NCBI GenBank assembly: GCA_009659925.1
Contig: PUXW01000006.1
Span: 116,767-180,766 of the forward strand
Origin: Nitratiruptor sp.
GTDB taxonomy: Bacteria > Campylobacterota > Campylobacteria > Campylobacterales > Nitratiruptoraceae
Length of the DNA stretch: 64,000 nt
Reading direction: 5' to 3'
Made by a program: the position numbers and the translations under genes. Every line of letters starts with the position of its first letter. Within the stretch, counting starts at the first letter, position 1. Positions 35,971 through 44,347 of the stretch are shown piece by piece. A model generated the notes under the pieces. That model searched no databases, was not told the origin of the DNA, and saw only the letters and a list, made by a program, of their open reading frames with translations.

Positions 35971-37899
35971 ATGGGTCAGGATCTCAAGAAATACCTCTAC
36001 TTTCTCGGAGCTATCTTGCTCTTCATCCTCTTTACCCTTATCCTCTACTACAAATTTGATCAGATCATCTCCCTGACCAAGCGCCAATTCCTCCATTTGA
36101 AGATCAAAGATGCTCGCCACAGCGCCAAAGTGGTGGAAGAGACCATGGCGAGGGAGTTCCCCAAAGTGAAGGAGCCAACCGCCTATCCCAAGGAGGCTCT
36201 GGAGCGGCTCAACGCCTTTTTGTCGAGCTTCATCGATGAGGAGTACCGCTATGTCTACATCATCTATCAGGATGAGGAGAAGTTTTTCCGCTATCTGGCC
36301 GATGGCTCCATCGATCCCAAGGATCGGGGGGAGTTCACCCAGAAATTCTTCCCCCTCGAAGAGGAGCGTTGGCGCCAGATCTTCGCCTTGCAAAAACCGG
36401 CCTACTTGACCCAGGGCCAGATCGATTCCCTCTGGATCACCTATCTCTACCCCCTTCCCCTCTTCGAGCACCATCCGACCTTTTTGGTCATGGATATCTC
36501 CACCAAGGCCTACAAACATGTCAATACGATCCTTCAAAACCTCAAACACTACCTGGAGTCGGTGATCATCTTCTTTGGGATCGTCTTCCTCTTGATCCTC
36601 GGGCTCTATTTCTTGATCTACAAGGAGAACAAACGCAACCTCATTGATCCCCTGACCCAGGTTTACAATCGCAACTTCTTGAAGAAGATCGAGGAGAGCA
36701 TCCAGCTCGACCAGGTGGCGGTGGCGATGATCGATATCGACTACTTCAAACGGGTCAACGACATGTATGGCCACCACATTGGCGATCGGGTTCTCCAGGA
36801 GGTGGCCAAGATCATCCAGCAAAACATCCGTAAGGAGGATATGCTCATCCGCTACGGGGGGGAGGAGTTCCTCCTGATCGCTCGCAAGGAGAGTAGCGAT
36901 GGGGTACGGCGCATGATCGGGCGGATCCACGCCATGGTGGAGTCAACCCCCATCAAGATCGATGGCCATACCATCAACGTGACCCTCTCCATCGGCCTCA
37001 ACGAGATCCCTCACATCGACAAGAATATCTTTGAAGCCATCAAAAAGGCCGACATGAAGCTCTACCAGGCCAAGCACAACGGGCGAAACCGCATCGAGAT
37101 TCTCGCCCCCGAAAGCGCCAAGGAGGATCCCCTCTTGAGTTTCGAGAAGATCACCGAACTCATCATCAACAAGCAGATCGAAATCCACTACCAGCCGGTC
37201 TACAACCTCAAGGATCCTTCCAAACTCTTCTTTGAAGCCCTGGCCCGCCTCAAAGATGGGGACCGCCTCATCTATCCGGGCAGCTTTCTCCCCATCATTG
37301 CTCGGACCAACTACTACATCGATTTCAATGTCGCCCTTTTAGAGCAGGTCTTTGAGACCATCGAGCGGGAGCGGGCTACCATCTCCATCAACTTCCGTAA
37401 GAGCGACTTTCTCGATAGTAAGCTTTCACGAATCATCGAGGAGATCATCTCCCAGAACCGGGAGCTAGCCCAGTATCTCATCTTCGAGATCCTCGAAGAT
37501 GAAGAGATTAGAGGGAGCGATAACGCCTTCTTCGAGCGGATCAAACAGCTCAAACACTACGGTGTCCGGATCGCCATCGACGACTTTGGAAGTGGTTATG
37601 CCAACTTGCACTACTTCCTCCACATCAGCCCCGACATCATCAAGATCGACGGGGGGATCATCCGCCAACTCAAAACCAACTCCAAGGCAAGGGCCATCGT
37701 CAAGTCGATTGTCATCTTCTCCCGCTACATTCATGCCAGCACCGTGGCCGAATTCATTGAGGATCAAGAGACCCTCCAGATCATTCGTCGTCTCGGGATC
37801 GAGTATGCCCAGGGCTACTTCCTGGCCAAACCGAGTCGGGAGCTAGCCAAGACCAAGCCGTATAAGATCCTCCAGAGTGTCTATGCCAACGCTTGCTGA
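35971..37899 (+). CDS. Membrane GGDEF-EAL c-di-GMP cyclase/phosphodiesterase
   Basis: 642 residues, ATG with GGAG six bases upstream. Helix about 9-28, periplasmic sensor region (about 29-190), second helix (about 198-218), GGDEF domain (about 225-380), EAL domain (about 395-635). The cyclase site reads GGEEF (G296 on), preceded by an RKED inhibitory-site motif (287-290), so product inhibition is likely. The phosphodiesterase site keeps E422-A-L, FEILED, IDDFGSGYANL, IIKID, TVAEFIED and QGYFLAKP. Both activities look intact; which dominates is unknown. The periplasmic sensor could receive the signal of the small periplasmic protein encoded just upstream. Confidence 0.93.
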   Translation: MGQDLKKYLYFLGAILLFILFTLILYYKFDQIISLTKRQFLHLKIKDARHSAKVVEETMAREFPKVKEPTAYPKEALERLNAFLSSFIDEEYRYVYIIYQDEEKFFRYLADGSIDPKDRGEFTQKFFPLEEERWRQIFALQKPAYLTQGQIDSLWITYLYPLPLFEHHPTFLVMDISTKAYKHVNTILQNLKHYLESVIIFFGIVFLLILGLYFLIYKENKRNLIDPLTQVYNRNFLKKIEESIQLDQVAVAMIDIDYFKRVNDMYGHHIGDRVLQEVAKIIQQNIRKEDMLIRYGGEEFLLIARKESSDGVRRMIGRIHAMVESTPIKIDGHTINVTLSIGLNEIPHIDKNIFEAIKKADMKLYQAKHNGRNRIEILAPESAKEDPLLSFEKITELIINKQIEIHYQPVYNLKDPSKLFFEALARLKDGDRLIYPGSFLPIIARTNYYIDFNVALLEQVFETIERERATISINFRKSDFLDSKLSRIIEEIISQNRELAQYLIFEILEDEEIRGSDNAFFERIKQLKHYGVRIAIDDFGSGYANLHYFLHISPDIIKIDGGIIRQLKTNSKARAIVKSIVIFSRYIHASTVAEFIEDQETLQIIRRLGIEYAQGYFLAKPSRELAKTKPYKILQSVYANAC

Positions 37900-38553
37900 T
37901 TCCACCTTGCACAAGGCGACTTTGTAGCCATGGGAGAGGGCCCGCAGCTGCTCGAGGGACTCTATCTGCTCCAAGGGGGTGGGGGCCAGGGCGCAAAAGC
38001 GCTCCAACATGGCCCGGGTATAGCCGTAGATGCCGATGTGCACCTTGATGGGCGGGCGGTTGTCCTTTGGGTCGTGAGGGATGAGGGCCCGGGAGAAGAG
38101 GAGGGCATGGTTACTCTGGGTCGTGACGACCTTGACCTGGTTGGGGTCGTTGGTGGAGGGGTAGGGGAGCTCCTTGTAGGCGCTGTTGAGCATGATGGTG
38201 GGATCTTCCCTATGGGCAATGGTCAGATCTCGAACCGCCTCGATGACCTCTGGTTCGATGAAGGGCTCGTCCCCTTGGACATTGAGGACGATCTCTCCCT
38301 CTCCAAGCCCCAATTTGGCCGCCGCCTCGTTAACCCGATCGGTGCCACTTCGATGCTCCGGGCTGGTCAAAATCCCCTCGAAGCCATACCTTCGGGCCAC
38401 CTCCACCACCTCGGGGGCGTCGGTGGCGATGACGGTCTCATCCACCTCTCTGGCCCGTTGGGCGGTGCGGATTACCATGGGGATCCCATCGATCTCGTAG
38501 AGTACCTTCCCCGGAAAGCGGGTAGAGGCCATACGGGCTGGGATGATTATCAT
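37843..38553 (-). CDS. kdsB: 3-deoxy-manno-octulosonate cytidylyltransferase
   Basis: 236 residues from ATG 38553 with AAGGAAGG upstream; a longer open frame starting at 38781 would run through the divergent gene and is rejected. It makes CMP-Kdo for lipopolysaccharide. MIIIPARMASTRFPGKVL, the ERSGTDR-type SPEHRSGTDRVNEA, NVQGDEPFIEP and the final GIDTLEDL are diagnostic. Its last 57 bases are antisense to the end of the GGDEF-EAL gene. Confidence 0.95.
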   Translation of the reverse strand: MIIIPARMASTRFPGKVLYEIDGIPMVIRTAQRAREVDETVIATDAPEVVEVARRYGFEGILTSPEHRSGTDRVNEAAAKLGLGEGEIVLNVQGDEPFIEPEVIEAVRDLTIAHREDPTIMLNSAYKELPYPSTNDPNQVKVVTTQSNHALLFSRALIPHDPKDNRPPIKVHIGIYGYTRAMLERFCALAPTPLEQIESLEQLRALSHGYKVALCKVESASVGIDTLEDLIRLGLG

Positions 38554-38574
38554 TTTCCTTCCTTTTTGGATAAA

Positions 38575-38580
38575 ATTATA
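38575..38580 (-). promoter_or_regulatory. kdsB -10 box in the kdsB/methyltransferase gap
   Basis: The complement reads CTATAATTTT, 22 bases before the kdsB ATG. The 48-base gap must also start the divergent methyltransferase transcript; a weak TAAAAT overlaps the same bases on the plus strand. Confidence 0.45.
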
Positions 38581-38601
38581 GCCTATGAAGGAAGGAGTTC
38601 G

Positions 38602-39297
38602 ATGATCATCTACCAGCCCGAGCGGGGGTATTGTTACAATTCCGATACCATCTTCCTCTACCACTTCGTGCGTACCTTCCCGATCCGGGGTCGGGTCCTC
38701 GATGTTGGAAGCGGCAGTGGGATCCTGGCCCTCCTCCTCAAACGAGACTTTCAGGTCGAGGTGAGTGCCATCGAACTCCAAGAGGACCTGGCCCGCTATG
38801 CCCGGATTAACGCCCAGGCCAACGGACTCGATATCGATGTGATCGTGGGAGACTTCTTAAAGACCCCTTTTCCTGTCAAGTTCGACTATATTGTCTCCAA
38901 CCCCCCTTTCTACCACGAGGGGGTGCTCCGCTCCCAGGATCCCATCCTTGATCGTGCCCGTTACTCGGGGTATCTGCCAATGGATTCCTTCTTCGCCAAA
39001 GCCGCCAAGGTCCTTGGGCCCCGGGGGGGGCTCCTCTTTTGTTACGACGCCAAGCAGCTTCCAGCCCTGATGGAGGCCCTCAAAAGGCATAAATTCGGGA
39101 TAGAACAACTGCGCTTCGTCCATCCCAAGGAGGAGAGACCAGCCTCCCTGGTGCTCATTTATGCCCGGCGCAACTCCAAGAGCTTGTGCCGTATCCTTCC
39201 ACCCCTCGTGGTCTTTGCGGGAAGTGAGTATGCCCCATGGACCCAGGAGATCTTCGAAGAGATAGGAGTACACAGCATCAAATGTCCAATCGAATGA
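38602..39297 (+). CDS. TrmN6/YfiC-like tRNA1(Val) adenine-N6 methyltransferase
   Basis: 231 residues, ATG with GAAGGAGTTCG upstream. Class I methyltransferase: SAM motif VLDVGSGSGILALLLKR near residue 32, acidic motif II AIELQEDLARYA, and the N6-adenine catalytic NPPF (SNPPFYHEG) near 98. The opening YQPERGYCYNSDTIFLYHF is typical of YfiC/TrmN6, which modifies A37 of tRNA-Val. Target not proven. It overlaps the next gene by 16 bases. Confidence 0.82.
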   Translation: MIIYQPERGYCYNSDTIFLYHFVRTFPIRGRVLDVGSGSGILALLLKRDFQVEVSAIELQEDLARYARINAQANGLDIDVIVGDFLKTPFPVKFDYIVSNPPFYHEGVLRSQDPILDRARYSGYLPMDSFFAKAAKVLGPRGGLLFCYDAKQLPALMEALKRHKFGIEQLRFVHPKEERPASLVLIYARRNSKSLCRILPPLVVFAGSEYAPWTQEIFEEIGVHSIKCPIE

Positions 39298-39662
39298 CCA
39301 AACCGGGATTTGCCTTCACCTTCGATCCCACAAGCTGCTGGGCCTGTGATGGGCGCTGCTGCAAGGGGGATTCGGGATATATCTGGATCGACCAGGAAGA
39401 GATTGAGGCCATTTGCAGCTATCTAGGCCTCTCGAAAGAGCGCTTCTTTCAAGAGTATGGGCGCAAGGTTTCCAACCGGTGGAGCCTCAAGGAGGTCCGA
39501 ATTCAAGGGGAGTACTGGTGTATCTTCGCCGAAGAGCGAGGGTGTGCCATCTACCCGGTCCGCCCCAAACAGTGTCGCGACTATCCTTTTTGGGAGCGCT
39601 ATAAGGGAAAACGCCATCTCGACGAGGTTGTACGCGAATGCAGAGGTATTATTTTGGATTAA
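39282..39662 (+). CDS. YkgJ-type cysteine-cluster protein (zinc/iron chelator)
   Basis: 126 residues from ATG 39282, overlapping the methyltransferase end; ATG 39294 (ATGA overlap) is equally possible. Cysteines in CWACDGRCC at the start and in CAIYPVRPKQCRDYPFW near the end define the YkgJ/CxxCxxCC family, thought to bind zinc or an iron-sulfur cluster. Cytosolic, function unknown; some members of the family precede methyltransferase or flagellar genes. The end overlaps the TPR lipoprotein gene by 25 bases. Confidence 0.8.
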   Translation: MSNRMTKPGFAFTFDPTSCWACDGRCCKGDSGYIWIDQEEIEAICSYLGLSKERFFQEYGRKVSNRWSLKEVRIQGEYWCIFAEERGCAIYPVRPKQCRDYPFWERYKGKRHLDEVVRECRGIILD

Positions 39663-40909
39663 TCCTCCTGCTCTTGGTGGCAGGATGTAGTGTGAAGGGG
39701 CCGATCCAGCCCAACTACGATCGCTCCAAGCTCAATACCTACCTCTTCCAGGCGGTTTTTCTAGAAGGAAGCGGGGCCTACAAGGAGGCGGCGAGAATCT
39801 ACGAACGGCTCTACCGGCTTACAGGAGAAGAGCTCCTTTTGCGCAAGCAGATCCTCAATACCATCCGGGCTAGGGAGTATGAAAAGGCCAAGGCCCTCTT
39901 GGAAGAGGCCCTCCAAAAAGAGCCCAACAACCCCCAATACCTCTCACTCCTTGCCCAGCTCCTCTACAAGATGAAGCGTTACGAGGAGGCCAAGCGGATC
40001 TTGCACCGCCTCATCGCTTTGCGTCCTGAGGCCAAGAGCTACCAGCTCCTCGCCTCCATCTACCTCCTCCAGAAGCGCTACGATCTCGCCTTGAAGTACT
40101 ACAAAAGCGCCTATGCCATCTCCCCCAACGAGCACACGATCAACTCCATCGCCTATATCATCTATTTTTACCTCGATCGTCCCAAAGAGGCCATCGCCCA
40201 CCTTGAGAGCCACATCCGCATCTATGGCTGCCAGCGGAGTGTCTGTAAAACCCTTGCCTCCCTCTATGGCCTGACCAACGATATCGAGGGGCTTATCTCG
40301 GTCTACCGCCAGCTCTACCAGCGCTACAAGGATCCCCACGATGCCAAAAAGTTAGTGGAGCTCTACGTCTACCAAAAGGAGTATGATCAGGCCATCCACT
40401 ACGCCAAGGAGCTTGGTGATGGGGAGCTTTTGCTCGAATTGTACAAGGCTAAACGGGCCTACAATCAGGCCCGGGCCCTCGCCCTCAAACTCTACCGCAA
40501 AGAAGGGGATCCCAAATACCTCGCTCTGGCCGCCATCTTCAAGTATGAGGGGGCCAAGGTCAAGGATAGCTCCCTCGTAGAGCAGGTAGCCCGGGAACTG
40601 GAGGAGGCCATCGCCAAAGGGGCAAGGGATCCCATCTATCTCAACTACCTGGGCTACCTCTACATCGATCATGGAGTCAACATTCCCAGGGGAATCGAGT
40701 TGGTCCAGAAGGCCCTGGAGAAGGAGCCCAACTCCCCCTACTATTTAGACTCCCTGGCTTGGGGTTACTACAAGTTGGGACGCTGTCCTGAGGCCTTGCG
40801 CCTTATCAAACGGGTCTACTATCAGCTCGGCCTCAAAGACCCTGAAGTGGAGGAGCATTTGCGAGCGATTCAAGATTGTATCCAAAGGAGTAAGCGTGAT
40901 ACTCGATGA
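39638..40909 (+). CDS. TPR-repeat lipoprotein
   Basis: 423 residues. Lipoprotein signal LLLLVAGC with the acylated cysteine at residue 17. Then about eight to ten tetratricopeptide repeats (for instance [51 protein letters not shown]), ending with a charged tail. Likely a periplasm-facing scaffold in cell-envelope assembly. It overlaps trpC by 14 bases, an odd partner, so the link to tryptophan synthesis is probably only transcriptional. Confidence 0.85.
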   Translation: MQRYYFGLILLLLVAGCSVKGPIQPNYDRSKLNTYLFQAVFLEGSGAYKEAARIYERLYRLTGEELLLRKQILNTIRAREYEKAKALLEEALQKEPNNPQYLSLLAQLLYKMKRYEEAKRILHRLIALRPEAKSYQLLASIYLLQKRYDLALKYYKSAYAISPNEHTINSIAYIIYFYLDRPKEAIAHLESHIRIYGCQRSVCKTLASLYGLTNDIEGLISVYRQLYQRYKDPHDAKKLVELYVYQKEYDQAIHYAKELGDGELLLELYKAKRAYNQARALALKLYRKEGDPKYLALAAIFKYEGAKVKDSSLVEQVARELEEAIAKGARDPIYLNYLGYLYIDHGVNIPRGIELVQKALEKEPNSPYYLDSLAWGYYKLGRCPEALRLIKRVYYQLGLKDPEVEEHLRAIQDCIQRSKRDTR

Positions 40910-41684
40910 GATCATCGCCAAGACACGGGAACTGGTGGAGCGGCGCAAGAAGGAGTATCCCTTGGAGTGGCTGGGGCGCAGCCTCGCTTATAACCCCTTC
41001 GTTCCCCGTCCCGTCCACGAAGCTTTGCGCACAAGTCCGGAGGATCCTTATAAAATCATCGCCGAGATCAAGAAGGCCAGCCCGAGCAAGGGGGTTATCC
41101 GGGAGGAGTTCGATCCGATCGCCATTGCCAAGGAGTATGAGGCCGGAGGGGCCAATGCCATCTCCATCCTCACCGAACCCTTCTACTTCCAAGGGGATAT
41201 CGAATACCTCACCCAGGTGCGCCGCTATGTCCCTCTCCCCCTTTTGCGTAAGGACTTCATCATCGACAAGTACCAGCTGGTGGAGGCCCTGGTCTATGGA
41301 GCCGATTTCGTCCTACTCATTGCCAAGGCCCTCAGCCGTAAAGAGCTCAAGGAGCTGGTCGATTATACCCGTCACCTGGGGATGGAGGCCCTTGTCGAGA
41401 TCCACGATAAGACCGATCTCGTCAAGGCCATTTTCGCCGGGGCCGATATCATCGGGATCAACCATCGCGATCTGGAGACCTTCCAGATCGATTTGAGCCT
41501 GAGTGAGCGGCTCGTTCCCCTCATTCCCAAGGGCAAGATCATCGTCGCTGAGAGTGGGATTAGCTCCTTCCAGCAGATCAAGGAGCTCCATGAGCTCGGG
41601 GTCGATGCCTTTTTGGTAGGGGAGCATCTCATGCGTCAGAAAGAGATCGCCCCCGCTTTGCGCAGCCTCAAAGGGAGGAGCTAG
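40896..41684 (+). CDS. trpC: Indole-3-glycerol phosphate synthase
   Basis: 262 residues from a GTG with AAAGGAG upstream. TIM-barrel enzyme closing the indole ring in tryptophan synthesis. [50 protein letters not shown] and VAESGISS are signatures. No other trp gene is in the window. It converges with yqeY, overlapping by 4 bases. Confidence 0.96.
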   Translation: MILDEIIAKTRELVERRKKEYPLEWLGRSLAYNPFVPRPVHEALRTSPEDPYKIIAEIKKASPSKGVIREEFDPIAIAKEYEAGGANAISILTEPFYFQGDIEYLTQVRRYVPLPLLRKDFIIDKYQLVEALVYGADFVLLIAKALSRKELKELVDYTRHLGMEALVEIHDKTDLVKAIFAGADIIGINHRDLETFQIDLSLSERLVPLIPKGKIIVAESGISSFQQIKELHELGVDAFLVGEHLMRQKEIAPALRSLKGRS

Positions 41685-42127
41685 TCTCCAAGCAGCCTCT
41701 TGGCCATGGCGTTGATCCGCTTCCCGTCGGCTCGACCGGCCAAACGCTTGGTGGCCACTCCCATCACCTTGCCCATCTCTTTCATCGAAGTAGCCCCAAC
41801 CTCCTGGATGATGGTGCGTAGCGCCTCTTCGAGCTCCTGGTCGCTGAGCTGGGCTGGGAGGTACTCCTTGAGGATGGCTGCCTCTTGCATCTCCTTTTCG
41901 TAGAGATCTTCCCGTCCCCCTTGGCGGTACTGGTTGGCCGCCTCCTGACGCTGCTTGAGGCTCTTTTGAATGATCTTGACGATCTCTTGATCTGCCAGCT
42001 CCTTGCGACTATCCACCTCCACCTGTTTGATGGCGCTCAAGAGGAAGCGGAGGGTATTCCTCCGGAAGGTGTCACCCTTTCGCATCGCTTCTTTCAGATC
42101 GTTTTGGATCTGCTCCTTGAGTCCCAT
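41681..42127 (-). CDS. yqeY: GatB/YqeY domain protein
   Basis: 148 residues. YqeY family: an N-terminal helical part with [23 protein letters not shown] and a C-terminal GatB-tail-like domain with [12 protein letters not shown] and [20 protein letters not shown]. Probably interacts with tRNA or amidotransferase, but the function is not established. A TATAAT box (complement of 42148-42153) lies about 20 bases upstream. Confidence 0.92.
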   Translation of the reverse strand: MGLKEQIQNDLKEAMRKGDTFRRNTLRFLLSAIKQVEVDSRKELADQEIVKIIQKSLKQRQEAANQYRQGGREDLYEKEMQEAAILKEYLPAQLSDQELEEALRTIIQEVGATSMKEMGKVMGVATKRLAGRADGKRINAMAKRLLGD

Positions 42128-42147
42128 GGCCCCTCCTTTTTGGTGGA

Positions 42148-42153
42148 ATTATA
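42148..42153 (-). promoter_or_regulatory. yqeY -10 box
   Basis: The complement reads GCTATAATTCC, with an AAAAAGGAGGGG ribosome site between it and the ATG. The divergent dksA gene has its own box 50 bases away. Confidence 0.5.
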
Positions 42154-42201
42154 GCAGAAGAGGAGCAGATCAACCTTAAAGGTGAGGCAAGGTTTCTTTG
42201 G

Positions 42202-42207
42202 TACAAT
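42202..42207 (+). promoter_or_regulatory. dksA -10 box
   Basis: TACAAT, 33 bases before the dksA start codon, in an AT-rich stretch (GGTACAATTTTTG). No -35 box evident. Confidence 0.5.
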
Positions 42208-42239
42208 TTTTGTCTAAAATTTGTGAAGCGGAGTTTGCA

Positions 42240-42590
42240 ATGGATATCAACTACTTTAAACAGCTCCTTCTGGAGCGCCGGGTTCAAATTCTCGAAAACA
42301 TCAATATCGCTACCAGTGAGTTGGAAGATCTCAAGAGCGTGGAGATCAACGATGAAGGGGATTATGCCGCCCTGTGCGCGGACAATATGATCGATACCGT
42401 GATCCAGGAGAAGCAGATCGCCGAGCTCAAGGAGATTGAAGAGGCTCTCGAAAAGATTGAGCGAGGCGAGTATGGGATTTGTGAGATGTGTGGGGAGCAG
42501 ATCAAACCCTTGCGGCTCAAGGTCAAGCCCTATGCCAAATACTGCATCGTATGTCGCGGGATCATCGAGCGAGAAAATGGACGCCGCTAA
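42240..42590 (+). CDS. dksA: DksA/TraR-family transcription regulator
   Basis: 116 residues, ATG with CGGAG upstream. N-terminal coiled coil (about 1-75) whose tip contains acidic residues around NDEGDYA, followed by a four-cysteine zinc finger (CEMCGEQI and CIVCRGII). DksA binds the secondary channel of RNA polymerase and with ppGpp adjusts transcription of stable RNA and amino-acid genes. Length and finger match Campylobacterota DksA. The end overlaps a small reading frame by 14 bases. Confidence 0.9.
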   Translation: MDINYFKQLLLERRVQILENINIATSELEDLKSVEINDEGDYAALCADNMIDTVIQEKQIAELKEIEEALEKIERGEYGICEMCGEQIKPLRLKVKPYAKYCIVCRGIIERENGRR

Positions 42591-42807
42591 GAGGCTGGTC
42601 CGGGTCTACCCGGCCGCTCTCGTTCGGGATGGGGATGGGGTTGAGACCACCATCTCCCTCCAATGGCTCGAAGAGTATGGCTCCCAAGTGGAGCTCCTTG
42701 GATATACCCTCCTGCTCTACTATCAAGATGGTTCCAAGGAGGAGCGTTTCTTCTCCTCCTATGAGGCCATGATCGCCCATCTCCACGGGCTTGCCGACTC
42801 CTCCTAG
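42577..42807 (+). CDS. Small protein of unknown function downstream of dksA
   Basis: 76 residues, unrecognised. The start overlaps dksA by 14 bases with only a weak GAGCGAG ribosome site. The product is compact, with a GDGVETTISLQWLEEYGSQVELLGYTLLLYYQDGS core that looks like a small beta-rich fold and no membrane segment. It fills the space between dksA and the sigma28 promoter exactly, which is the main argument that it is real. Confidence 0.55.
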   Translation: MDAAKRLVRVYPAALVRDGDGVETTISLQWLEEYGSQVELLGYTLLLYYQDGSKEERFFSSYEAMIAHLHGLADSS

Positions 42808-42808
42808 C

Positions 42809-42835
42809 TAAAAAAGTACCCCCCACCTCCGATAA
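42809..42835 (+). promoter_or_regulatory. Sigma28 (FliA) flagellar promoter of motA
   Basis: TAAA at 42809-42812, exactly 15 bases, then TCCGATAA at 42828-42835. The sigma28 consensus is TAAA-N15-GCCGATAA, so only the first base of the -10 element differs. Transcription would begin near 42842, 27 bases before the motA ATG. It places the stator genes in the late flagellar class. Confidence 0.8.
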
Positions 42836-42868
42836 TCTATCCAACACAACCCAAAAGTAGGATCGTAG

Positions 42869-43630
42869 ATGGAAATTGGCACCCTCATCGGGTTGGCTGG
42901 GGCGTGGATACTCATTGTCGTCTCCATCATGTTGGGAGGGAGTATCGGCGCCTTCATCAACGCCCCTTCAATGCTCATCGTCATCGGTGGAGGGTTTGCT
43001 GCCGCCTTGGCCTCCTTCCCCCTCAAGGAGTTCCTCAACGGGGTCAAGGCAATTGGGAAAGCCTTCAAACCGAGTGTGCCAGATCCATTAGAGCTGATTA
43101 CCTTCCTTGTGGAGATGACCAAGAAGGCCCGCAAAGAGGGGATCCTCGCCTTGGAGGCTGATATCGACCAGTTCTATGAGCGGGACAAGATCTTGGGGAA
43201 CTTGATGCGGATGCTCATCGATGGCCAGAGTATTGAGGAGATCGAAGCCAACTATGAGAGTGCCATAGCCCAGGAAGAGACCAAACTCTCCACCGAGATC
43301 TCAGTTTGGGAGTCCCTGGGAGAGCTCTTTCCAGCCCTTGGAATGATCGGCACCCTCATCGGCCTCATCCAGATGCTCCAGAACCTTTCAGATCCAGCGG
43401 CCTTGGGACCAGGGATGGCGGTTGCGATGATCACGACCTTGTATGGAGCGATTTTGGCCAATATCTTGTGTATTCCCATCGCCAAGAAACTCAAGTACTA
43501 CAAGGACCTCATCCTCCTTTACAAAGAGGCCTACATCATCACCATCAAGAGCATTGAAAAGGGGGTCAACCCCAATACCCTCCAGCAGCAGTTGGCATCG
43601 TTGCTCGGGGTGGATATGGGAATGGATTAG
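42869..43630 (+). CDS. motA: Flagellar stator protein MotA (PomA-like)
   Basis: 253 residues, four transmembrane helices (about 5-24, 30-50, 147-167, 180-200) and a cytoplasmic loop with the charged residues that contact FliG. The start TLIGLAGAWILIVVSIMLGG, GMIGTLIGLIQML and AVAMITTLYGAILANIL resemble PomA/sodium-type MotA more than the proton MotA of E. coli. It forms the ion channel with MotB. Overall MotA assignment is firm; the coupling ion is inference. Confidence 0.93.
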   Translation: MEIGTLIGLAGAWILIVVSIMLGGSIGAFINAPSMLIVIGGGFAAALASFPLKEFLNGVKAIGKAFKPSVPDPLELITFLVEMTKKARKEGILALEADIDQFYERDKILGNLMRMLIDGQSIEEIEANYESAIAQEETKLSTEISVWESLGELFPALGMIGTLIGLIQMLQNLSDPAALGPGMAVAMITTLYGAILANILCIPIAKKLKYYKDLILLYKEAYIITIKSIEKGVNPNTLQQQLASLLGVDMGMD

Positions 43631-43633
43631 ACC

Positions 43634-44338
43634 ATGGCCCGCAAGAAGCCCCAAGAGTGTCCCTCCCTACCCGGATGGTTGGTGAGTTTCGGGGATTTGA
43701 TGTCCCTGCTGCTGACCTTCTTCATCCTCCTCTATTCCATGAGTACCGTCTCCTTGGAGAAGTTCTACCAGTCGATTCGGGGGATTACCGAGGCGTTCGG
43801 GGGGCGTACTACCAAGGATGAGAGCAATACCATCGTTCCCAACAAGGTGGAACTCGAATTCAAGAAGTTCCACCCGAAGCTGAAGAAGAAGGAGCGTTTG
43901 AGGCAAGAGCTCTTCCAGATCAAACAGATGCTGGCCCAAGCCGGAATCGAGGCGGAGGTCATCGAACATGGCAACCGCTTCATTCTCCGGGTCCAGAGCG
44001 ATCGGATCTTCCTTCCAGGAAGTGATGAACCCACCCCAGAGGCTAGGGAGATCTTCGTCGCCTTTTGCCAGCGTTTCAAAGATAGTGGCTATAGGATCAA
44101 CATTGTCGGCTATACCGACAACACCCCGATCCGCTCCAAACGCTTCCTCAACAACTGGGAGCTTTCGGCCTTCAGGGCCATCAACATCTTGCGCCTCTTC
44201 ATCGAATGTGGCTACGATCCCCGCTACCTCTCGGCCGTAGGGCGGGGGGAGTACGATCCAATGGTCCCCAACGACTCCCCTCAAAATAGGGCGAAGAATC
44301 GGCGGGTCGAGTTCGAGATCGAGGTGAGCAATATCTAG
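43634..44338 (+). CDS. motB: Flagellar stator protein MotB (first copy)
   Basis: 234 residues. Short basic start, one transmembrane helix (about 17-38) carrying the ion-binding aspartate D21 in FGDLMSLLLTFF, a periplasmic plug/linker, and an OmpA-like peptidoglycan-binding domain (about 110-230) with the intact GYTDNTPI motif (D162) and NRRVEFEIEV. It anchors MotA to the wall. DLMSLL is the PomB-type reading of this helix. Four bases separate it from motA. Confidence 0.93.
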   Translation: MARKKPQECPSLPGWLVSFGDLMSLLLTFFILLYSMSTVSLEKFYQSIRGITEAFGGRTTKDESNTIVPNKVELEFKKFHPKLKKKERLRQELFQIKQMLAQAGIEAEVIEHGNRFILRVQSDRIFLPGSDEPTPEAREIFVAFCQRFKDSGYRINIVGYTDNTPIRSKRFLNNWELSAFRAINILRLFIECGYDPRYLSAVGRGEYDPMVPNDSPQNRAKNRRVEFEIEVSNI

Positions 44339-44347
44339 GGGAGGCTC

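Noticed and set aside
38555..38597. Inverted repeat CCTTCC/GGAAGG in the kdsB/methyltransferase gap
   Set aside because: The two arms are the ribosome-binding sites of the divergent genes, which explains the symmetry without an operator.
37930..38601. N-terminal extension of the TrmN6-like methyltransferase across kdsB
   Set aside because: The true ATG at 38602 has a strong ribosome site and the extension is antisense to kdsB.
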